Positions 54,575-62,529 of a stretch of DNA of 64,000 nt are shown one piece after another; position 1 is the first letter of the stretch, and every line of letters begins with the position of its first letter. The stretch spans positions 62,001 to 126,000 of the forward strand of contig CANRFZ010000006.1 in NCBI GenBank assembly GCA_947630025.1. The letters run 5' to 3'. Under the pieces are notes generated by a model that was given only the letters and a program-made list of their open reading frames with translations, was not told the origin of the DNA and did no database searches. The translations under genes and the position numbers were made by a program. The stretch is from an uncultured Lachnospiraceae bacterium (lineage in GTDB: Bacteria > Bacillota > Clostridia > Lachnospirales > Lachnospiraceae).

Positions 54575-55077
54575 CGCACCACACCGTCCAATTCTTCTAA
54601 CGCCTCTGATTTGCCGCCGCCCTCGATCGCCGCCGTCAGCTTATGGGGCAGGCAGATAATGCTTTCTCCGGGGGATGCGATCGGCAGATGGTGTACGCAG
54701 ATCAGATCGGGGCAGTCCGCCGCCACCATGGTAACCTGTCCGTCCGCCAGATATAACAGATTGTACGGTCTGTCGTCAGGCACGGACGGCCTGTTGTCAG
54801 CGGCCTGCACATATGCCCCCTGCGCCGTATAAGTAATCAGAATATACTGCTCCTGTTCCTGCCCCTGCTCTAGCGCGAACCGGCCTATCTCGTTCTTTTC
54901 ATGGAAAAGCACCAGATCGGCGCCGCCCTGTCCGGCCATGCTCCTGCCGCGCAGCGCAAGGAACCCTATAAGCGCCGCGGAAAAGGCTAGGCAGCACACG
55001 ATCAGCACGGTGTCCGCCCGATGCCATCGAAACGGCGACCGCGCCTCTCTCCTGCCGGAATCCGCTCTATGCCCCAC
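54571..55077 (-). CDS. NusG domain II membrane protein
   Basis: 168 aa. One N-terminal helix (about 23-43) and an extracellular NusG-II domain with the family ending DCPDLICVHHLPIASPGESI and CLPHKL. Despite the name it is not a transcription factor; many copies are exported. It starts at GTG, overlapping the DUF4037 gene by 11 bases; its SD is weak, so reinitiation is likely. Confidence 0.87.
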   Translation of the reverse strand: MGHRADSGRREARSPFRWHRADTVLIVCCLAFSAALIGFLALRGRSMAGQGGADLVLFHEKNEIGRFALEQGQEQEQYILITYTAQGAYVQAADNRPSVPDDRPYNLLYLADGQVTMVAADCPDLICVHHLPIASPGESIICLPHKLTAAIEGGGKSEALEELDGVVR

Positions 55078-56026
55078 CTGCGTTCCACTCCTTTTCGGCC
55101 AGCGCGGGCAGGTGGTTCTGCAGGAAATTGTCCTGTCTGTCCGACAGTCCCGCCTCGTTTAACATCTGCACGATCACGTTGCAGACCGCTTCGATAATCA
55201 GCACCCTGCCGTCGTCCGTATTCAGACAGTAGAGATAGTCCTGCGGCCCGGCATTTTCCCATGCCGCCGCCGGGTCCGGTATCGTATAGAGCAGATCCAG
55301 CATCTCCCCGATCTCGCTGCCGGAAGACATCTCCCGCAGCCCTCTGCGCAGCCATTTGTCGTAGGGCGCGTACCTTTTGTTGAGCAGATAGACGATGTGC
55401 ATACTCTCCCGGACAAATTCCGCCAGCGCAAGCTCCGCCGCAATCCGCTCGCCCCGCTTCATCGACCGGGCGTAATTGTACTGTCCCGCCTGCGCCGCCA
55501 TCGCCACGCTCTGCATCAGCCGCCTGATCCACACGCGCTCGGGATAATACCCCAGCAGGCCGCTCCGTATGCTGCTGAACCGCCCCAGCCTGTCCTCAAA
55601 AACCCTGCCGCTTACGGCGGTGGCCAGATCCTCCTCCCTGACGGCCAGCCATGCGCCATCCGAGGCCGGAACCGTTTCCCGCCCCAGCAGAGAGCAGTAA
55701 AAATCCTCCAGACACAGTACGCCCACTCTGCCCTGCCCCTGCGCCGATTCCACGCGCCCGGACAAGCCCATGAACTCCCGGGGCAGCGCGTCGTAGGCAG
55801 CCTGCATCCTGCCGCCGTACTTACCGTAGACTTCCCGCGGCAGCCAGATACAAAAAGACGGGCCATAGTCATGGTCCATCGAAACGGCGTCGTCAAATCC
55901 CAGACATTCCGAACCGGCGCCCACAAGCCCAGCAGCCGTCTGGTCCAGAATCTCCCCAAACTGTTCTTCCAGCATGGGTTTTCCGTAAGTCTGATAATAT
56001 TGTTCGGCTATTTCCAGCGCTTTCAT
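55067..56026 (-). CDS. DUF4037 domain protein (nucleotidyltransferase-like fold)
   Basis: 319 aa. The N-terminal half resembles the nucleotidyltransferase fold, with GSECLGFDDAVSMDHDYGPSF carrying Gly-Ser and two aspartates in the right arrangement; the C-terminal half is the DUF4037 region (YNYARSMKRGERIAAELALA, KRYAPYDKWL). The reaction is not known. It overlaps the TPR gene by four bases and the NusG-II gene by 11, so the four genes 54053-56898 form a tight operon. Confidence 0.85.
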   Translation of the reverse strand: MKALEIAEQYYQTYGKPMLEEQFGEILDQTAAGLVGAGSECLGFDDAVSMDHDYGPSFCIWLPREVYGKYGGRMQAAYDALPREFMGLSGRVESAQGQGRVGVLCLEDFYCSLLGRETVPASDGAWLAVREEDLATAVSGRVFEDRLGRFSSIRSGLLGYYPERVWIRRLMQSVAMAAQAGQYNYARSMKRGERIAAELALAEFVRESMHIVYLLNKRYAPYDKWLRRGLREMSSGSEIGEMLDLLYTIPDPAAAWENAGPQDYLYCLNTDDGRVLIIEAVCNVIVQMLNEAGLSDRQDNFLQNHLPALAEKEWNAGGA

Positions 56027-56898
56027 CTGTTCTCTGCGTCTCCTTCCCGCAGCGCCTCACGCACCCGCGCCGCCCTGTCCAGATAGCGCTGCCGCCTGTC
56101 CTCGTCGTGCAGGGCCTCGCAGACCGCCGCACAGTTCTCGCACAGGATCGCATAACTCATATTTTCTCCGTAGCAGGCTTTCACCCGCTCCAGCGCTTTC
56201 TCATAATAAGCCAGCGCCTGCTCATAGTCGCCCGCGCGGTACCACGCCTCCGCAGCCCCCGCCAGCGCGCCGCTGTAGTGCTCGTCGCCGCCGCCCGTCT
56301 GCTCAAACAGGGCCACCGCCTGTTCCAGCAGGGCCTTGGCCTCGTCAAACCGCTGCACTTTCAGGTACAACAACGCCAGATTGGTCATCGTCGTGGCGGT
56401 CTGGACTTCACTGCCGGGAAGCGTCCGGATGATGGCCAGCGCTTTGGCGGCGCAGTCGATGGCTTTGTCATTTTCCTCCGTCTTTTCATACAGAATGCTC
56501 ATATTGTTATACAGGCCGGCATAGCGGTAATCCTGCGGCTCCAGAATGCCGTCGTAGATCTGCAGCGCCTGTCTATAATAGCGCAGCGCCGTATCATAAT
56601 CACCCGCCGCGCGGTAGGCGGTGGCGGCGTTGAGCAGCGTGGTGGCGAAATGCTCCGTCCGGTCAAGCTGCAGTTCCTCCATCAGAAGCAGCACGTCCTC
56701 CGACACGATATGCGCTTTTTCAAAGGCGGAGATGCTGCGGTAGAAGCCGATCATCTCGTTGCAGATGGTGATATACGCGCCGTAGTCCTGCTCCTCTTTC
56801 GCCTGCTCCAGCGATGATGTCAGGAAAGCGTCCACCCGGTCTGTCTGACCGTCGTTAAAAAGGCCGTCCAGCGTTTGTAAAAAGTTCTCTACGTTCAT
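56023..56898 (-). CDS. Tetratricopeptide-repeat protein
   Basis: 291 aa, soluble. About six TPR-type helix pairs, for example DYDTALRYYRQALQIYD, DKAIDCAAKALAIIRTL, RFDEAKALLEQAVALFEQ and DYEQALAYYEKALERVKA. TPR solenoids bind other proteins; here the likely partner is the DUF4037 protein encoded in the overlapping downstream gene. The SD AGAGGCAGG precedes the ATG. An unusual hexanucleotide tract lies just upstream (56919-56954). Confidence 0.88.
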   Translation of the reverse strand: MNVENFLQTLDGLFNDGQTDRVDAFLTSSLEQAKEEQDYGAYITICNEMIGFYRSISAFEKAHIVSEDVLLLMEELQLDRTEHFATTLLNAATAYRAAGDYDTALRYYRQALQIYDGILEPQDYRYAGLYNNMSILYEKTEENDKAIDCAAKALAIIRTLPGSEVQTATTMTNLALLYLKVQRFDEAKALLEQAVALFEQTGGGDEHYSGALAGAAEAWYRAGDYEQALAYYEKALERVKACYGENMSYAILCENCAAVCEALHDEDRRQRYLDRAARVREALREGDAENR

Positions 56899-56918
56899 AC
56901 CTGCCTCTGTTCTTACTT

Positions 56919-56954
56919 TCTATTTTTATCTCTATCTCTATTTCTATTTCTGAT
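56919..56954. repeat. Hexanucleotide tract upstream of the TPR gene
   Basis: Six imperfect 6-bp units: TCTATT, TTTATC, TCTATC, TCTATT, TCTATT, TCTGAT on the plus strand, making a purine-rich leader (GATAGA/AATAGA) on the coding strand. It ends about 20 bases before the start codon. Slippage could change the leader length but no frame. Confidence 0.7.
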
Positions 56955-57059
56955 TTCTTGGTTTTTGGTTCTTATCTCTTATTTCTTCTTACTTTTTTGT
57001 ATTTCTGTATCATGCTGACCGTTGTTTCTAAGAGCCTGCACGATGCTGACAAGCGGTGC

Positions 57060-58127
57060 TTAGTACAATCCGTTAAAAATCCTTGCCACCGGCGAATCCT
57101 CCGACAGAATAACCGTCTTGTTTCCGCCCGTCACGCTGGCTTTCACCGCATCCAATGCCCTGACATAGGAGTAAAAGTCCATTTTCTCCGGATCGGCATA
57201 GGCGTCGGACAGAATCCGCATATATTCCGCCTCGCCCTCCGCGATGGTGGCCTCCGCCTTGGCGGATGCGTCGGAAAGCATAATGGAAACCTCTTTATCC
57301 GTGGTGTTCTCTATCATCTGCGCCTCGGACTTGCCTTCCGCCGTGTACTGCGCCGCGATATTCTCACGCTCGGAGATCATTCTGGCATAGACGGCCTGCT
57401 TGTTGTCGTCGGGCAGATCCAGCTTCTTGACGTCCACCACGACGATTTCGATACCGTACTGGTTCTCCACATGATTGATCTGCGCCATGATCTCCTCCGT
57501 CAGGGAGGTAATCTCTATGACTTTCTCCTCCTCGTCGCCAAGCACTAAGTCGTTGTTGGTCACATCGGGCTCGCTCTCCTCCACGGTGACGGTCATTTTA
57601 CCGTCGCGGCTCCGGATGACCTCGTCCTGCATCATGTTGGAGATGGTATTTTTGGTGGCGTTATAGACGATCGCGTCGATACGCCCCTCCGCATTGGACA
57701 CGGAGCAGCTCAACGTCTGCGCAAATTTCAGCGGGTCCGTCACGTGCCACAACACGTAACTGTCCACGATCATCGTCTTCTTGTCGGAGGTGATGACGTC
57801 CGATTCCGGCAGGTCGTACAACAGAAGCTCCTTGGGAACCGTATCGACGGACTCCAAGAACGGAATCTTAAACGTCAGCCCCGGCTGCGACACCACTCTC
57901 TGCACCCGCCCGAACTGTCTGATCAGTTTAAACTGGTTCTGCTTCGTCACGACGAAGGCGTTGCCCAGACAGATGATGGCAAGCACCGCGATGATGATGC
58001 CCGCCGCCCGGCCCGCGGAGCGCTTTCCCTTCGCGCCTCTGGCCTTTTTCTTCGTGCCGTCCGAGTTGTAATGTTCAAACGTCTGTGTATTTCTGTCGGT
58101 ATTGTTGTTTTGATAATTGTCAGCCAT
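57060..58127 (-). CDS. hflC: HflC-type SPFH protein
   Basis: 355 aa. An N-terminal membrane helix (about 37-58), preceded by an Asn/Asp/Thr-rich cytoplasmic segment, then an SPFH/band-7 domain (QFKLIRQFGRVQRVVSQPG, VLWHVTDPLKFAQTL) and a helical region ending in ARIFNGLY. HflK and HflC form a membrane ring that in E. coli controls the FtsH protease. AAGGAG lies eight bases before the ATG; it follows hflK by 12 bases. No ftsH is nearby. Confidence 0.92.
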   Translation of the reverse strand: MADNYQNNNTDRNTQTFEHYNSDGTKKKARGAKGKRSAGRAAGIIIAVLAIICLGNAFVVTKQNQFKLIRQFGRVQRVVSQPGLTFKIPFLESVDTVPKELLLYDLPESDVITSDKKTMIVDSYVLWHVTDPLKFAQTLSCSVSNAEGRIDAIVYNATKNTISNMMQDEVIRSRDGKMTVTVEESEPDVTNNDLVLGDEEEKVIEITSLTEEIMAQINHVENQYGIEIVVVDVKKLDLPDDNKQAVYARMISERENIAAQYTAEGKSEAQMIENTTDKEVSIMLSDASAKAEATIAEGEAEYMRILSDAYADPEKMDFYSYVRALDAVKASVTGGNKTVILSEDSPVARIFNGLY

Positions 58128-58139
58128 TCCGTCTTCTCC

Positions 58140-59174
58140 TTATTCCCCGTCCGCGCCGCTATCGTCCGCCGCATTCTGTGCCGCACCGCCGTTTCCGCCG
58201 GTATTCTGGCCGCCGTCCTCACCCTCCGGCGCAACGAAACTGTCCAGCGGAAGGATCGTCTGGGTGCTGCCGTCCCCGCTCTCGATAATGACTTTGACAT
58301 CGGGCAGCACATCCTCCATGGCCTCGTAAAACATTCTCTTTTTGGTCACATCCGGGTATTTCACATACTCCTCATACATGGAGTTGAAGCGCGCCACCTG
58401 TCCGTTGGCCTCGTTAATCCGCTCCTGCTTGGCCGCCTCCGCATCCTGTAATATCTTGTCCGCCTGCGCTTCCGCTTCGGGAATCTGCTCATTCCGGTAT
58501 TTGTTCGCATTGTTCAGCGCAGTTTCCTTGCCCTGCTTGGCCGTCTCCACTTCCTTAAAGGCGCTCTCCACCTCCGTGGTGGGCGGCGTCGCGTCCTGAA
58601 TCGTGATATTGACGAGCTGGATGCCGATATCGTATTCCTCCAGCTTGTCGAGAATCAACTGCTTGATATTGGACTGGATCTCGTTCTTGCCGGTGGTCAG
58701 CACGCTGTCTACCGTGTAGGAGCCGATCGTCGTCCTGATGCAGTTCTGGGCGATATTCCTGAGCACCGTCTCCGGATCTCTGGAAGCGTACAGGGCTTTG
58801 ACCGGATCGGTCACTCTGTATTCCGCATAGAAATCCACCGTGATAAAATTATAGTCCGACGTGATCATCAGCGCGTCCTGCTCCTCGCCCGTGGACTGGT
58901 AGCCGATGGAAAAACCCTGAATCGTCGTATTGACTTTAGTGACCGTCTGGACGAACGGAATCTTAAAATGCAGTCCCGGCGTCGTCACCGCTCTGGGCGA
59001 GCCGAACGTGCAGACCACGGCCTGTTCTTCCTCCTTGATCGTATAAAAAGATTCTCCCGCCAGAAGAAGCAGGATCACCACGATGACGGCGGCTCTGGCG
59101 ATGCGCAGCGCCTTCCTGCCGTCACTGCCGCCCGACGCGGCCTCCGAAGCCTTACGGTTGTGTATGCCGAACAT
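58140..59174 (-). CDS. hflK: HflK-type SPFH protein
   Basis: 344 aa from the ATG at 59174, which follows AAGGAGG by six bases; a longer frame (to 59282) includes this SD and is not used. A membrane helix (about 27-45), an SPFH domain (EEEQAVVCTFGSPRAVTTPG, DFYAEYRVTDPVKALYA), a coiled segment (EVETAKQGKETALNNANKYR) and an acidic Gly/Asp/Gln-rich tail follow. It is the first gene of the hflK-hflC pair, likely a large membrane cage. Confidence 0.92.
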   Translation of the reverse strand: MFGIHNRKASEAASGGSDGRKALRIARAAVIVVILLLLAGESFYTIKEEEQAVVCTFGSPRAVTTPGLHFKIPFVQTVTKVNTTIQGFSIGYQSTGEEQDALMITSDYNFITVDFYAEYRVTDPVKALYASRDPETVLRNIAQNCIRTTIGSYTVDSVLTTGKNEIQSNIKQLILDKLEEYDIGIQLVNITIQDATPPTTEVESAFKEVETAKQGKETALNNANKYRNEQIPEAEAQADKILQDAEAAKQERINEANGQVARFNSMYEEYVKYPDVTKKRMFYEAMEDVLPDVKVIIESGDGSTQTILPLDSFVAPEGEDGGQNTGGNGGAAQNAADDSGADGE

Positions 59175-59290
59175 TTTGTCCTCCTTTAAAAGATACCGTT
59201 CACCGCACAAGTTTATTTTACGTGCCGCGGCATCTATGTTATTATATAATAGAACCCGGCAAAACACCAATGAAATTTTCATAAAAGGAA

Positions 59291-59437
59291 ATGAAAAAAT
59301 TTCATAAAAAAGGATGAAAAAAATCCTGCAAAAACAGACGAAAAAAAATTTTGCAAAATGGTTGAAAAAACCTGCAGGGCGGACGAAAAAAATCTTGCAT
59401 AGCAGATGAAAAAAGAATGAAGGGAGAACAGAAAGAT
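59291..59437 (+). other. A-rich leader with chained mini-ORFs
   Basis: About 150 bases built of degenerate 20-24 bp units around GAYGAAAAAAAT and TGCA. Reading the plus strand, three tiny frames follow each other: 8 codons (59291-59317), 31 codons (59314-59409) and 4 codons (59406-59420). Each stop overlaps the next start as ATGA, and the last ATGA opens the frame of the phosphatase gene at 59417. SD sequences are weak. Only the chained geometry is seen; translation is inferred. Confidence 0.45.
59314..59409 (+). CDS. Possible 31-aa cationic leader peptide
   Basis: The frame begins MKKILQKQTKKNFAKWLKK and ends AGRTKKILHSR. It contains at least ten Lys/Arg and two or three hydrophobic patches (IL, FAKWL, IL), in a repeating KK-hydrophobic pattern that could form an amphipathic helix. 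It has no separate SD and would depend on coupling to an 8-codon frame upstream. It may be a regulatory leader, a toxin-like peptide, or an accident of A-rich repeats. Confidence 0.3.
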   Translation: MKKILQKQTKKNFAKWLKKPAGRTKKILHSR

Positions 59438-60193
59438 ATGCGGATCATTTTTATCAGACACGGCGATCCCGACTATGTCAACGACGCGCTCACGGACAAG
59501 GGCGTGCGGGAGGCGAAGCTCCTCGCGGACAGAATCGCCGGATGGGATACATCGAATTATGAATTTTACTGCTCGCCCAAAGGCCGGGCCAGACAGACGG
59601 CTTCCTACACGCTGGAGCGGCTCGGGCGGGAAGCGCCCGTCTATGACTGGATGAAAGAATTTGCTTATCTCATTACAGATCCCACCACGGGGCGTGTTGG
59701 CGTCCCTTGGGATTTTATGCCGGAATACTGGACGGAGATTCCGGAAATGTTCCACCCGGACGACTGGAAAAAGACCGACATCTACCGCTCCAACCCGGAG
59801 CTTCTGCCGGCCTACGACGCCGTGTGCAGCGGACTGGACGGCCTGCTGGCCGAACACGGCTACATTCGGCACAACCGCTGCTACCGCAATACGAAAGCGA
59901 ACCTGTCCGGTAACACCGAGGCCGATCCGCCCAATAAACATGACACTATCGTCATTTTCTGCCATCTGGGAATCACCTGCGTGATGATGAGCCATCTGCT
60001 GCACGTCTCACCCGCGCTGCTATTCCACAGTCTCTATCTGGCGCCCACCTCCGTGACGATTCTGGCCACCGAGGAACGGCTGCACGATAACGCCTTTTTC
60101 CGCGCGCAGGTCATCGGCGACACGTCGCACCTGTCGGCGGGCGGCGAGCCGGTCTCCGCGGCGGGCTATTTTACGGATGTGTTTAACGGTTAA
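59438..60193 (+). CDS. Histidine phosphatase family protein
   Basis: 251 aa from the ATG at 59438, giving the classic N-terminus MRIIFIRHGDPDY with the catalytic His of RHG at residue 8. SPKGRARQTA has the second arginine, and a later IVIFCHLGIT holds the second histidine. A start 21 bases earlier (59417) is linked to the mini-ORF chain. The central insert (PTTGRVGVPWDFMPEYW) is typical of a Clostridial branch annotated as phosphoglycerate-mutase-like. The substrate is unknown. Convergent with trpS, four bases apart. Confidence 0.9.
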   Translation: MRIIFIRHGDPDYVNDALTDKGVREAKLLADRIAGWDTSNYEFYCSPKGRARQTASYTLERLGREAPVYDWMKEFAYLITDPTTGRVGVPWDFMPEYWTEIPEMFHPDDWKKTDIYRSNPELLPAYDAVCSGLDGLLAEHGYIRHNRCYRNTKANLSGNTEADPPNKHDTIVIFCHLGITCVMMSHLLHVSPALLFHSLYLAPTSVTILATEERLHDNAFFRAQVIGDTSHLSAGGEPVSAAGYFTDVFNG

Positions 60194-60197
60194 ATAT

Positions 60198-61202
60198 TTA
60201 TCGGATTTTCTCCGGGAAGCCGACCTTTTTCTGTACCTTGCGCAGCGTTTTCTGGGCGTAATAACCGGCTTTTTCGGCGTTGTTTTTGATGATGCCGTCG
60301 ATGTAGTCTTTGTTCTTTGACAGATCCTCGAAACGCTCCTGCAGCGGCTTCAGCACATCCACAACGGCCTCGCCCACGGCGGTCTTGAACTCGCCGTAGC
60401 CCCTGCCGTCAAACTCTCTCTCGATCTCCTCGTTGGGACGCCCGGTACATACGCTGTAGATATTCATCAGATTCATGATGCCGGGCTGCTCCTCCCGGTA
60501 GCGCACGCACGCCTCGGAATCCGTGACGGCGCGCTTAAATTTGCGCATCACCGTGTCAGGATCGTCCATCAGGTAGATGCTGGCGTTGGGATTCTCGTCG
60601 GATTTGGACATCTTCTTCGCCGGGTCCTGCAGGCTCTTGATGCTGGCGCCCGACTTGCCGATATAGGGCTCGGGAATCGTGAATACGTCGCCATAGACCG
60701 CGTTAAATCTCTGCGCCACATCTCTGGTGAGCTCCAGATGCTGCAGCTGGTCGCGTCCCACCGGAACGACGTCCGCCTGATACAACAGGATGTCCGCCGC
60801 CATCAGCACCGGGTAGGTAAACAGGCCGGCGTTGATATTGTCCGCGTGCTTCGCCGCCTTGTCCTTGTACTGTGTCATGCGGTTCAGTTCTCCCATATAG
60901 GTAAAGCAGTTCAGAATCCAAGCCAGCTCCGCATGGCCCGACACATGGGACTGATAATAGATGCAGTTCTTCTCCGGGTCCAGCCCCGCCGCGATATAAA
61001 GCGTCAGCAGATTTCTGGCGCGTCTACGCAGCTCCGCGGGGTCCTGCCTAATCGTGATGGAGTGCAGATCAACGACAGAATAAAAGCACATATATTCGTC
61101 GCTGAGCGTCAGCCAGTTTTTCAGCGCCCCCAGATAATTTCCCAGCGTCAGGCTGCCCGTCGCCTGCATTCCGCTGAACAAAACTTTGTTACCGTCTATC
61201 AT
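60198..61202 (-). CDS. trpS: Tryptophanyl-tRNA synthetase
   Basis: 334 aa from the ATG at 61202 (GGAG six bases upstream); an ATG four codons earlier is possible. Class I motifs: the HIGH equivalent is TGSLTLGNYLG (residues about 14-24) and the KMSKS loop reads KKMSKSDENPNAS. The body has HAELAWILNCFTYMGELNRM and VPVGRDQLQHLELTRDVAQRFN. It loads tRNA-Trp. Its own promoter lies about 150 bases upstream, and the leader is too short and lacks a T-box core. Confidence 0.97.
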   Translation of the reverse strand: MIDGNKVLFSGMQATGSLTLGNYLGALKNWLTLSDEYMCFYSVVDLHSITIRQDPAELRRRARNLLTLYIAAGLDPEKNCIYYQSHVSGHAELAWILNCFTYMGELNRMTQYKDKAAKHADNINAGLFTYPVLMAADILLYQADVVPVGRDQLQHLELTRDVAQRFNAVYGDVFTIPEPYIGKSGASIKSLQDPAKKMSKSDENPNASIYLMDDPDTVMRKFKRAVTDSEACVRYREEQPGIMNLMNIYSVCTGRPNEEIEREFDGRGYGEFKTAVGEAVVDVLKPLQERFEDLSKNKDYIDGIIKNNAEKAGYYAQKTLRKVQKKVGFPEKIR

Positions 61203-61348
61203 AATAATCTCCATTCCGGAGCGCTCCCGCGGCGGTGGCAAAAAGTAAATTCTTTCGGAATGAACTTTGCCATCAGGGGAATCTGTGGCGCTCCTGTATT
61301 GTATCTTTTTCCGGATAGCCTGCAGCAATCAGGCTTGTACCAAAATTC

Positions 61349-61377
61349 AGTTTAGCATCGCCCTCCCCTTTCGTCAA
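61349..61377 (-). promoter_or_regulatory. Promoter of trpS with a structured leader
   Basis: On the minus strand, TTGACG (61372-61377) and TAAACT (61349-61354) are 17 bases apart. The leader of about 130 bases contains a GGAGCG (about 61285) and a palindromic GGAGCGCTCC (about 61220), which could pair with each other or fold locally. Confidence 0.6.
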
Positions 61378-61623
61378 CCAAAACACAAGGAAACTACCCT
61401 AGAAAATTACCCTAGGAAACGAGAAGAACCACGCCTTGTGCAGGCGCTCCCTATGAAAACGATCCCGGCGAAATCACGCCTTGTTACAACACTCCTGTAT
61501 GCAAACCCGGCAGCGCGGTAACCGCCAGACGGCAGGCTGCCCTGTCCGCCGGCGGATTTGCCTGCACAGAAGACGTCGTGACGTCGCGAAACGTCTTGGC
61601 CGAAAGTTTGTGCCGGGAACGCG
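61378..61623. other. Intergenic region without a gene
   Basis: Holds a direct pair CCCTAG (in TACCCTAGAAAATTACCCTAGG, near 61394) and an inverted repeat AAGACGT/ACGTCTT near 61570-61597 without a T-run. The only open frames are shadows of the cysteine-rich gene. I see no RNA gene. Confidence 0.5.
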
Positions 61624-61905
61624 CTAGTTGTCGCAGCCGCAGCCGGAGCTGCCGTTGTGAAAAGGCACGGCGGCAAACCGCGGCTCGAAGCGGGAATCGT
61701 CTCCGCAGCCGGAACCGCTATTGTCGCAGCCGCAGTCGCCGTTATCGCTCTGGCCGCAGCCCGTCTGACGGCTCTGTGCGGAAGAAGCGCAGCCGCAGTC
61801 CGGCTCTTTGCCATAGCCCGATTGACGGTTCTGGACGGAAGAAGTGCAGCCGCAGCCGCTATTGTTTTGGGAAAGCAGAAGTAACAGGATCAACCAAGTA
61901 TTCAT
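61624..61905 (-). CDS. Small cysteine-rich protein, probably exported
   Basis: 93 aa from the second ATG at 61905 (AGGAG well spaced; the first, six bases earlier, is too close). It begins MNTWLILLLLL, a short hydrophobic start, followed by a Cys/Gly/Ser/Gln-rich region with repeated (N/D)SGCGC or DCGC units, each with a run of about 12 residues such as SSVQNRQSGYGKEP and SSAQSRQTGCGQ. There are about 14 cysteines. The end reads SSGCGCDN. It resembles small spore-coat or surface proteins of this group but I cannot name it. Confidence 0.65.
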   Translation of the reverse strand: MNTWLILLLLLSQNNSGCGCTSSVQNRQSGYGKEPDCGCASSAQSRQTGCGQSDNGDCGCDNSGSGCGDDSRFEPRFAAVPFHNGSSGCGCDN

Positions 61906-61963
61906 ACGCATATCTCCTTTTTTTCATACTATAACGTATGCAGAAAGGAGCCGCGCGCCACTG

Positions 61964-62506
61964 TCATTTCCGCCGGCCTAAAATCTTCGTCCTGATATAG
62001 GCAAAAGTTTCCTTCTCCCCGCGCTCTGCCAGCATCCGCAGCAGAATCTCCAACTGCCGCCTCGTCTTGGGATGCAGCAACGGAGGGGTTCCGGAGGATT
62101 TGTAATATGCCAGCGCATCCCGGTCCGTATAGGCCGCGCCGTGGTAGACCTTGCACGCCGCGATGCGATCCATAAGCATCTCCACCACATACCGCACGGG
62201 AATCGGCGCCGGGGCGAAGCTGCCCGGAATACTGTGGGCGCTGTAATCGATCCAGTATTCGTAATGATGTTTATTCCGGCCCTTGTGATGCAGCCACGCC
62301 GAAGAATAGCCCTTATCCTCCCGCTCGGCGTCGTTGGGGCTTCTGCTGCCCTGCCAGTAGCGGACGCCGATCGGAAACTCCGAGGGGCCGAACTTTGACA
62401 GGTCGTGGACGAGGCCCTGCCAGTACAACCCCACCCGGAAGCATCCCTGCATCACCAGATATTTATGACGGATGACCGTCTTGAAATGATTCCAAAATTT
62501 ACTCAT
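61964..62506 (-). CDS. DUF5662 family protein
   Basis: 180 aa from the ATG at 62506; an alternative GTG start at 62530 overlaps the upstream stop. The family block LYWQGLVHDLSKFGPSEFP carries an HD pair, then WLHHKGRNKHHYEYWIDY has several histidines, suggesting a metal-binding HD-like domain. The substrate and reaction are unknown. It follows the GlgX-like gene closely and may be co-transcribed with it. Confidence 0.85.
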   Translation of the reverse strand: MSKFWNHFKTVIRHKYLVMQGCFRVGLYWQGLVHDLSKFGPSEFPIGVRYWQGSRSPNDAEREDKGYSSAWLHHKGRNKHHYEYWIDYSAHSIPGSFAPAPIPVRYVVEMLMDRIAACKVYHGAAYTDRDALAYYKSSGTPPLLHPKTRRQLEILLRMLAERGEKETFAYIRTKILGRRK

Positions 62507-62529
62507 GTTAATCCCCGTGATTGTTCCCA

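Noticed and set aside
61203-61348. T-box riboswitch upstream of trpS
   Set aside because: The leader is only about 130 bases and lacks the conserved T-box core (AGGGTGGNACCGCG) and a terminator hairpin.
61407-61814. 135-codon minus-strand frame overlapping the cysteine-rich gene
   Set aside because: It has no SD and its Ala/Arg-rich composition is what a shifted frame of the cysteine-rich gene would give.
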